A stretch of DNA of 64,000 bases from Uranotaenia lowii (taxonomy: Eukaryota > Arthropoda > Insecta > Diptera > Culicidae). A program made the translations under genes and the position numbers. This document shows positions 56,936 to 64,000 of the stretch, piece by piece. The notes beneath the pieces are model-generated. The model did no database searches, had not been told where the DNA came from, and worked only from the letters and a program-made list of their open reading frames with translations. The stretch is taken from positions 132,618,714 through 132,682,713 of the forward strand of contig NC_073691.1 of NCBI RefSeq assembly GCF_029784155.1, read 5' to 3'. The first letter of the stretch is position 1, and each line of letters opens with the position of its first letter.

Positions 56936-58989
56936 TGTCTGTTATGAACAGTTTGACCCTGTGGAATTTTTGAGCATCTGTCACAAGTTCTTACTGTCCT
57001 CCCCAGACTTCCGCAACCGAAGCAAAACACTATTCGTGGTTTCGGACATTGCCTCCAATTGTGGGTCACGTCTTTGCAGTTCCAGCAACCTTCTCCATAA
57101 GTTGGCCTCTCCTCTGTCGGTCTTATAGGTTGGCTTCCTGGTGACTGGTTAGCCGTGTTCTGACTGTTTAAGGGGGTTGACGTCCCTTGATGAAGTGTGG
57201 TGTTCGTTTGCTGGTATCTTCCGGGTGGTTTCCGATTTTGCCAGGGCGTCTGGTTCCCAGATGGGTAGTTTTGCTGTCGAAGCCTTTGTTGACCTTCGGG
57301 CATTTGGTAGTTTGGACGAGTTCCTACGTACGGCTGTTGTGTTCTGAAATGCGGTGTCGTAGGTCCTTGAATTGCATATAACGGTGTTGCCCCGTCGGAC
57401 CAATATTCCTCGTCGTCCAACTCGATGGCGTTTAATGGTCTACGATTTGAGGATTCCGTCTGGTGATGCTGCAGGCTATAATCAGTCGCGTCTATCCTGT
57501 GGTTCAGAATTGTAAGATGTTCTAGATCTTGGATTTCGGTGGTCGCCAATCTCGAGTGATAGTGGTGTCGCATGTTGTCCCATACCACTTCGAACTTTCT
57601 TCGTCGCGATAGTGGCTGGGTAAGCATGCGGTTCATTTTCTCGATTTCAGACAGGAACGCAACAAACGTCTCTCCTCGTAGCTGCTTCCGTTCTTGGATT
57701 TTATACCTAATACCTTGGTCCCTGTTGGGGTTTCCAAAGCGCTGTGTTATTTTAGTCTCAAAGTTTTCCCATGTGTTTAAATCGTCGACGTAGGTAAAAA
57801 ACCAATCCGCCGCGGTGCCCTCCAAAAGCATGTGGATGTCTCTCAGAAGCGTATGTTTCGACACACCTTCTCGTTCTGATAATTTATTCGTCTTGTACAG
57901 AAAGTTTTCGACTGTTAACGCTTTAGGGTCCCCGTTGAAACGGATTTTCCATTTTTCGACTCTGCCTACGTGTTCTCGTCGGTACCTGTTGAAGTTATTC
58001 AAGTCTTCACGAAGAAGTACTGACCCTGACGAATCAAAGCTTCGCCTGGCTTGTGGGAGTACCGGTTGGAAGTTAGGAAAGTTATTTCTAGCATGAGCGC
58101 TGTCCGAAGACTCTTCTCTGCTTCTTGGATTCCGACCTATCCTATTCGAACGAATAATCTCCCTATCAGAATCCGAATCTGATTCGGGTTGAAGTTGATT
58201 AAAACTGCGAGGATTCTGTTGGGTTTTAAAATCCCTTGAGTTCAAGAGTTGGGTTATGCGTGCATCCTTTTCGTGAATAGTTTTCAACAATAATTGTCTT
58301 TCACGTTCGAAGGATTCTTCCAATGTTTTATTATTTTCCCGAAGTATGTCGTTTAACTCTGACCGCGTGATGGTTCCTGATTCGGTTTTACCTGATGACT
58401 TCTTTTTCGTACCTGTTCTTGTAAGACTAGATTCTATAGGTTCTAGTTCAGGAAATTGCTTCTTCTCCCATGAACGGTCGAATTGATGTTGATCTACCGG
58501 TCCCCAAGCTTTCTTTTCGACTTCTTTCGGATGTTGTTCTATTGCCCCTGCCCCTTCGCTCTCTTCCTGGGACTGTTCCTGATCCTTTCCTGATGGGTTG
58601 GATCCTAATTTGTACTGGTCTATCATTTTATCGATTTTCCCGAGTAATTTAGCTCTAATGATCTCCTGTTCTTCGTTCGCGGTTAGCGACCGATGAACTC
58701 TCATCCAGTAATGGAACACCCGAGATTCGAATTTTGCCTCAACTTTTTTGTCCAAAGACCTCTTAAGGTTTTCTATTCTGCCTTCTATATGCGGGGCTTC
58801 CTCTAAGATGTTGATCCCAGAAGCGTAGTCCACTTTCTGTTTTCGGTCTTTATGAAAGAGTTTCCTTAAACATCTTTGTTTACCACACAAATCCGATCTC
58901 ATGACCGTATCTGGCTGATTCCTAATAATTAGCTCATAATTAATCTCCTCCTCGTTCAAATCTTCCGGTCGTGGGAAGAAACGCATCAT
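56923..58989 (-). CDS. gag: Gag polyprotein
   Basis: 688 residues from ATG 58989 (MMRFFPRPEDL). A charged N-terminal half rich in Glu/Lys/Gln contains a likely coiled coil around residues 215-255 (LNDILRENNKTLEESFERE). A Ty3-type Gag core follows (KIRFNGDPKALTVENFLYKT ... LEGTAADWFFTYVDD, about 350-460). Then a Pro/Gln-rich linker and a zinc knuckle CWNCKDVTHNWRQC (about 635) with a second Cys cluster CFGCGSLGRTVRTCDRC. It forms the virus-like particle core that packages element RNA (family knowledge). The stop TAG at 56923-56925 comes two codons after the slippery heptamer. Confidence 0.93.
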   Translation of the reverse strand: MMRFFPRPEDLNEEEINYELIIRNQPDTVMRSDLCGKQRCLRKLFHKDRKQKVDYASGINILEEAPHIEGRIENLKRSLDKKVEAKFESRVFHYWMRVHRSLTANEEQEIIRAKLLGKIDKMIDQYKLGSNPSGKDQEQSQEESEGAGAIEQHPKEVEKKAWGPVDQHQFDRSWEKKQFPELEPIESSLTRTGTKKKSSGKTESGTITRSELNDILRENNKTLEESFERERQLLLKTIHEKDARITQLLNSRDFKTQQNPRSFNQLQPESDSDSDREIIRSNRIGRNPRSREESSDSAHARNNFPNFQPVLPQARRSFDSSGSVLLREDLNNFNRYRREHVGRVEKWKIRFNGDPKALTVENFLYKTNKLSEREGVSKHTLLRDIHMLLEGTAADWFFTYVDDLNTWENFETKITQRFGNPNRDQGIRYKIQERKQLRGETFVAFLSEIEKMNRMLTQPLSRRRKFEVVWDNMRHHYHSRLATTEIQDLEHLTILNHRIDATDYSLQHHQTESSNRRPLNAIELDDEEYWSDGATPLYAIQGPTTPHFRTQQPYVGTRPNYQMPEGQQRLRQQNYPSGNQTPWQNRKPPGRYQQTNTTLHQGTSTPLNSQNTANQSPGSQPIRPTEERPTYGEGCWNCKDVTHNWRQCPKPRIVFCFGCGSLGRTVRTCDRCSKIPQGQTVHNRQGNE
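56929..56935 (-). promoter_or_regulatory. -1 ribosomal frameshift site GGGAAAC at the gag-pol junction
   Basis: On the minus strand GGGAAAC is read as GGA-AAC in the gag frame and GGG-AAA in the pol frame, the exact X-XXY-YYZ pattern of -1 slippery sites. Gag stops two codons later, while the pol frame is open from here through protease. A weak hairpin (AGAG...TG with CACTCT) may follow. This fixes how pol is expressed. Confidence 0.8.
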
Positions 58990-59645
58990 TTTTGCGTAGG
59001 ACTTGATCTACTAATAAATTTTCCTCTGGATGAGAAGAAAAAAAAATAGCTCAAAGTATGAAAGCTTGATTGGGTAACAAATTTACAAAAAATATCTAAG
59101 GAATTCCTAGATGTAATGGTATGAATTGCAAAAAGAAAAAAAAAATAAATGTAAAACCAATAACCGAAATTATGATACGAAGAAAAAAAAATAATGCAAA
59201 AATATGATGAAGAGAAAAAAAATACTGCCACTGATGTGAGCGAATCAAATATTATTGCAGATAAAGTAAAAGAAAGAAAAAAAACTTATTTATGTACAAA
59301 AGAGCCAAAGAATTGAATAAAATAACGAGAAAAAAATGTATTAACTAATGAGAAAAATATGTTTAGAAATTAAGATTATGTAAATGTAAAAACTAAATAA
59401 GGAAGAAACAACAATGTACCACGATAAGGTTGAAATGTGAAATGAAGCAATTTCACTGTTTTCTGAGCGATTTCTATGTTCAATAAATGTTTGAACGAAA
59501 CTTAAATGGTTTTATTATTTTACTCCCTTCAATTTACCGAAAATGAAATGTCAATCAAACAAAGTAGATGCATCGATCGAAAAAAAAACCTTGTATTAAC
59601 GAACGTCGAAATTGACGTCAAACGATTCTTTAAAAGCCTTGTATT
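58990..59645 (-). other. Untranslated leader of the Ty3/Gypsy element
   Basis: About 650 bp between the primer site and gag, A/T-rich with long poly-A/T runs. No ORF is supported; packaging or translation signals cannot be seen by eye. Confidence 0.6.
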
Positions 59646-59656
59646 GTTGGGCGCCA
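59646..59656 (-). other. Primer binding site, tRNA-Lys type
   Basis: The minus strand reads TGGCGCCCAAC one base after the 5' LTR. This complements the 3' end of insect tRNA-Lys (GTTGGGCGCCA). It primes minus-strand DNA synthesis. Confidence 0.85.
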
Positions 59657-59657
59657 A

Positions 59658-61656
59658 ATATAACGAGAGCCCCGACACACTTCCGTTTCGTTAGCGGGTG
59701 GCTTAAGCGCCACTTCCTTACGGAAGACCACCCACCTAGTCTTGGTTTGCCCAGCTGAATGAGACTCGGACGTGAGTTCCTTTTTTGGTTCCCTATTTTG
59801 GGAAAGAAGCAGAAGGGTCTCTGAAAAGGGATCCGTACTTCGGCTTCGAATTCGAATCCGCCCCGAAAACGAGAACAGCCCGCAAAATCACGGAAAGGGG
59901 GATTATTCGTTGCTCGCTAAAAAGTTGAACCAGAGAAGCTGAAAACTAACGGACGAATTCCCAACCTCTTAACCTGCTCAGGATGAGAAAAGACCGTGAT
60001 TGGATTCGCAGCCAATCACCGCAGTAAACGAATAAAAAGCAACAACGAATAACCTGTGACCCCCTTCCCAATGCCCCAATTATGTCATCATCCCTCTAGT
60101 GTTTCCGGTCCAAAATACCTGAGACGATTTAGTTAGGTACATTCATTGGATCCTTTTTTATTCGGCCTCTATTGTCGTGTGTTCGTTTTACAATTTTGTG
60201 TGTCTGTTTCGATTTTCTACTGTTAGTGCTGGTGGAGACGCTTGGTTTTTCGTTCCTTTACGGTGCGCTCGATCGTCGAAATTTTCCCCATACAAATGGT
60301 TTGAATTTTCTTTGCGGGGGTGGAAATAGGCTACTTTTCCGGCTCGCCAGTCCGAACTACGTCGATTGCATATAAAATTATCGTCGTAGGATGAAATTTT
60401 CAAATTGCAACATAAGCGGCTAAAGTTGCATGCCGTTCATAAGAATTGTACATGTACATGAGCGAACCATCGCTAATAAATAAAGTTGGCCATAGGTGAG
60501 TACTCACGTTATTTCCTTATACTAACGGGGGTTTTTGGTTTCCCCGGTTCTGCTGCCAAGTGCGGTGAACCTCCGATGTGTTCTCCCGGCAGATGTGCTG
60601 GTGACGGGCTATCGGCAAAGATGATGAACAGCTATGCAGGTGATTATGGCTGAACGCGTGGTTGGATCCAATGTGATCCCATGCGTTCAGCGAAACTTTT
60701 TGCCGAGATCTCCCGGCTGCCACAGCTGGTCGAAGATTTCGTCGAATCGAAGAATATTGTGGGGGTGGTGCAAATGCTAATACCCTTGGCACTGCCGCGT
60801 GCACGCTCCAGAGATGATATTTCGTCCCGGCGGTTCCTGGTAGCTTTCTAGGTGGTCTCGGCAGATTCCCGGATCGTCACGGCGGGATCGACGGTTGATG
60901 AAACGGCTGCTTGAGAAAGCTGTAGTGGGCTTCTCAAATCTGACTGAGTAAGCACTGTTTTCCTGTGCTTTTTTTTGACACTACACTTTCCTACGATGCC
61001 TTTAACTTAACTGCGAGCACGCGAATTAAACGGTCTTTACCCAACTGAACTTCACGATTAAGTGGTTCAGGAAGTCGCATCTGAAATCAGCCTTCTTGAT
61101 CTAGTTCAACTTCGTACCGGAACTACCCGATACGAAGACCTAATCGAGAAGTTAAACAAACAACTCTCTTTTCCGCGATTTTACAATGCAGCCTTGTCTT
61201 CCCCTTCCAAACCCGAGACCAAAGACCAAACCTTTTCTCTTCCAAACCTAGGTGCACAAAGGCATCCCGAAAGAGGTCATTCACCTGGTGCACAACAAGC
61301 TTGCAGTCGGCGATCATCTGGAAGGTGACTCTCTAAACCATACTTTCTACTCCAAAAATGTGTCGGGTGATCGAATACATCTACAGGCGCGTTTTTGATG
61401 TTAATGATGATTCGGTTAATGATTAATTAGGGTGGTACCTGGCAGGAGGATTCATTCGCTCAACTTTCTTCGTTGATTTTATTTTTCGAAATCTTTATAT
61501 TAATTTTAAGTTCTAAGTGGAGGTACTTTATGAATAATTAATTTGATTGTTATTGTTTCATTTTATTTAGTTTCTAAATGGCTCTTAATTAATTTATTTA
61601 AAGGTTATAAAGGAATTTCTGTTGTTGGTTTTACTAGTAGCTGGTGTACCCGTTAC
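59658..61656 (-). repeat. 5' LTR of the Ty3/Gypsy element
   Basis: Same length and sequence as the 3' LTR apart from one noted substitution. It should contain the element's promoter on the minus strand, but I cannot place a specific TATA box or start with confidence. Confidence 0.96.
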
Positions 61657-61660
61657 AACG

Positions 61661-62322
61661 AGTCTCTTAGTATGGATATAACTTCATACGGCTTATTTAT
61701 TTTTTATTTATTTATTTATCTATTTATTTAGTTATTTAATTATTTATTAATTTATTTATTCAAACTTAAAAAGACTACAATACTTAATACATAGGATACA
61801 CCCGGATTGATCACCTAAATTGCCTATCATGGCTTGTAAGGATAACTTCAAGACCATTTAACAATTAATTTTTTTTTTCTTGATTCAGTTGCTATCAGTT
61901 TATATAAATGTATACTTTAAGGGTATGCCAGAATAAAATATCCACTTCTTGTTTATTTGATATAGCGGTTTTTTATTCAAACAGCTTGCTACTGAGTTAA
62001 GTTAATAACTGAAAAATAAAATTGTAATTATGAAATTATCTAGAAATTACCTGCTTTCCATAGAACTCATTTGAATTCTTAACGATTTTGAGAAACTGAA
62101 AATATTGTCTTTTCAAGATTCAACATAAAGTGGATTTTTATTTGCGCCGATCACTGTAAGTATAATTATTAGACCGCTGTAAAAAATAACTTTTTGCTCC
62201 CATATGTTTTTTCGATGCCTTTTGGGTCACCAAGCATCAGTGTAAAATTTGAGATGATTTGGTTGATTCCTGAGTTAGCGCAACGCGTTTTAGTTTTGTA
62301 TGAAAGAAGAAATTTTTGCACA
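61661..62322. other. AT-rich flank with a TTTA-type tract
   Basis: TTTATTTA-type repeats at 61694-61760 may be the 3' tail of a minus-strand non-LTR relic. No gene is seen before the Tc1 element. Confidence 0.5.
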
Positions 62323-62324
62323 TA

Positions 62325-63970
62325 CAGTGGTGTTCGAAATAATAGCAGCGCAAGTGAAGAGAATCAAATTATACTGCGTACTTGTATGAGTGTTGTCCTC
62401 TGCTAACATATGTTACACACGTTAGTGTATTGATGAGTGGTGAGTGCAACGCTCGACTATTTCGATACACTACGCACTTGTTTACTTTATTCGGTTGCCA
62501 TTTTGAAAACATATCGTTCTTGGGCTGTTCGAAAAAATAGCAGCACAGGTTACAAAGTGCACTAAATCGTTGAAGTTTTGAAGAAATCCATAGTTTTCGA
62601 TGTGAATTTGTTGTGGTAAGAGACATAAAGGTTCCATGATGCGTTTTGGTTGATTAGACATTACCGAAAATCTGTAATATTTCAGCAAAATGGGTCGCTC
62701 GAAGCATTGTACGTTCGAAGAACGAAATCACATCAAACGACTGATTGCAAGCGGAAAAACATATCGTGAAGTTCAGGAACTGCTTAACTGTTCTGCGAAA
62801 AAGGTATACAACGCATTGCACTGGAAGGTAAAGGGTGAAACTCGTGGCAGAAAGCGAGCAATAGCTTCACGAACTGACCGGAAGATGATTCGATTGGTGA
62901 AAATGCAACCACACATCTCATCAAGAGCACTGAAACAAGAGTTGGATCTTCCCATCAGTACCTCAACAGTAAGAAAACGTCTGATTGAAGCTGAATTGCA
63001 AGCTAGAAGCCCGAGGAAAGTGCCCCTACTAACTTCACGACATATTCATAACCGCTTGAACTTCGCCAACTCTCACGTCAATTGGCCCATCCAAAAATGG
63101 CGTAACATTTTGTGGACTGATGAAAGCAAAGTAGAGCTGTTTGGTTCCAGCGGTAGGCGAATGTTCGTCAGACGTCCTCCAGGTGCAGAATTCCAACCCC
63201 AGTACACCGTGAAAACAGTTAAACATGGTGGTGCCAAAATCATGGTGTGGGGATGTTTTTCGTACCACGGTGTTGGGCCCATCCATCGTATAGAAGGTAT
63301 CATGGACGCAGTTGGTTACGTGGAAATTCTGCAGAATATCATGCTACCATACGCAGAAGAGGAAATGCCCTTGAAATGGGTCTTCCAACAGGACAATGAC
63401 CCGAAACATACCAGCAGACGAGTAAAAGCGTTGTTCCGGGACAATAACGTTGATGTGATGGATTGGCCGGCTCAATCGCCGGACCTCAATCCTATCGAAA
63501 ATTTGTGGGGAGACATCAAAAAGGCAGTTTTCGAGGCAAAGCCGACAAATGCAGAGCAACTATGGGTTGTAGTTCGCCGTGCATGGTCAGAAATACCTGT
63601 CATACGGTGCCAAAAGCTTGTGGACTCTATGTCACGCCGTTGCGCTACAGTGATCAGAAATAACGGGTACACTACGAAGTATTGATGTCACAAATGACTT
63701 TCACATAGAGAAAGACTTGGTATGAATTCATAATTTGTTTTAAAAAAAAATTTAATTTCTTGCTGCTATTATTTCGAACAGGGCAAAAATCATTTTTTTA
63801 TTATTCTCAGCCTGCAATTGATATTCAGATCCTAAATCTTTTGTATTTCTTACGTACCACTAATATGCTTACTAATCCAAGAGAGAATTGAAATAAAAGT
63901 GACAATACAGAAAAATGCCTAAATTTTTTAAACAATTTCCGAGCCGCTGCTATTATTTCGAACACCACTG
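62325..63970 (+). mobile_element. Intact Tc1-like (DD34E) transposon with IR/DR ends
   Basis: The 1646-bp element has ends CAGTGGTGTTCGAAATAATA and complement, with TA at 62323-62324 and 63971-63972. Inside each end a second copy of the core (TTCGAAAAAATAGCAGCAC near 62527; GCTGCTATTATTTCGAACAG near 63763) makes about 200-bp inverted repeats with direct-repeat sites, the IR/DR layout known from Sleeping Beauty-type Tc1 elements. It encodes an uninterrupted transposase. Confidence 0.95.
62690..63685 (+). CDS. Tc1-like transposase, apparently intact
   Basis: 331 residues, a normal Tc1 length. Start ATG 62690 (MGRSKHCTF). An N-terminal paired helix-turn-helix DNA-binding region spans about residues 1-110 with a basic linker (GETRGRKRA). 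The catalytic triad is WTDESKV (Asp 144), FQQDNDPKH (Asp 235) and DLNPIENLW (Glu 270), with 34 residues between the last two, and the Gly-rich box KIMVWGCFSYHGVG lies between. It binds the IR/DR ends and cuts and pastes the element into TA sites. No damage is seen, so it may be active. Confidence 0.95.
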   Translation: MGRSKHCTFEERNHIKRLIASGKTYREVQELLNCSAKKVYNALHWKVKGETRGRKRAIASRTDRKMIRLVKMQPHISSRALKQELDLPISTSTVRKRLIEAELQARSPRKVPLLTSRHIHNRLNFANSHVNWPIQKWRNILWTDESKVELFGSSGRRMFVRRPPGAEFQPQYTVKTVKHGGAKIMVWGCFSYHGVGPIHRIEGIMDAVGYVEILQNIMLPYAEEEMPLKWVFQQDNDPKHTSRRVKALFRDNNVDVMDWPAQSPDLNPIENLWGDIKKAVFEAKPTNAEQLWVVVRRAWSEIPVIRCQKLVDSMSRRCATVIRNNGYTTKY

Positions 63971-63972
63971 TA

Positions 63973-64000
63973 CATATATCATCCAGAAAATTCAAATAAG
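63973..64000. other. Right flank of the Tc1 element
   Basis: Twenty-eight bases of AT-rich DNA; nothing is recognised. Confidence 0.5.

Larger units (their letters stand above)
49594..61656 (-). mobile_element. Complete Ty3/Gypsy LTR retrotransposon (12.06 kb)
   Basis: Two 1999-bp direct LTRs (49594-51592 and 59658-61656) enclose a minus-strand tRNA-Lys-type primer site, gag, pol and a ~2-kb 3' segment. A 4-bp duplication AACG flanks it (49590-49593 and 61657-61660). I noticed a single difference between LTRs (C/T near 50896 versus 60960), so insertion is very recent. Frames are open. No envelope ORF is present. Domain order protease-RT-RNase H-integrase is the Ty3/Gypsy order. Confidence 0.96.

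Overview
This window is eukaryotic, almost certainly nuclear DNA of a culicine (Aedes-type) mosquito. The reasons are the density of insect transposon families, several copies of a DD37E Tc1/mariner-type transposon family (known from mosquitoes), Jockey- and CR1-like non-LTR retrotransposons, a Ty3/Gypsy LTR element with a tRNA-Lys-type primer site, and one spliced host exon of an insect biogenic-amine (octopamine-like) receptor. There are no operons or bacterial signals. The species is an inference.

Layout: 1-6.3 kb is a nest of decayed elements. A CR1-like retrotransposon (minus) is split by a DD37E mariner (1823-4517), which is itself split by a hAT-like element (1929-3297); another hAT MITE (5784-6246) sits in a neighbouring retrotransposon scrap. 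8.2-9.5 kb is a nearly full-length DD37E element. 12468-16976 is a full-length Jockey-clade element with both ORFs open, a poly(A) tail and a 13-bp target duplication. 18-23 kb holds a TA-flanked MITE, a CR1-like pseudogene broken by two hAT MITEs, and a further hAT MITE. 24.3-30.4 kb is one DD37E copy split by a 3.9-kb insertion that itself carries a CR1-like RT ORF; its tiny internal CA tract has grown to about 1 kb. 33.5-34.3 kb is an internally deleted DD37E copy.

35189-38586 is the most unusual structure: a 3.4-kb near-perfect palindrome whose arms are built from about nine ~162-bp tandem repeats each, with CACAATG termini and a 5-bp duplication (GAATG). A smaller fold-back follows at 40677-41508, then RTE-like and other non-LTR remnants (41.6-45.0 kb).

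45.8-47.1 kb carries the only clear host gene: the first coding exon (minus strand) of an octopamine beta-receptor-like GPCR with a splice donor and an upstream probable 5'UTR exon. Its next exon is not in the window, so everything left of 45.8 kb may be one very large transposon-filled intron. 49594-61656 is a young, complete 12-kb Ty3/Gypsy element (minus strand) with near-identical 2-kb LTRs and a canonical -1 slippery site between gag and pol. 62325-63970 is an intact DD34E Tc1-like transposon with IR/DR-type ends. The genes do not form a pathway; the window records repeated transposon-into-transposon insertion around one receptor gene.
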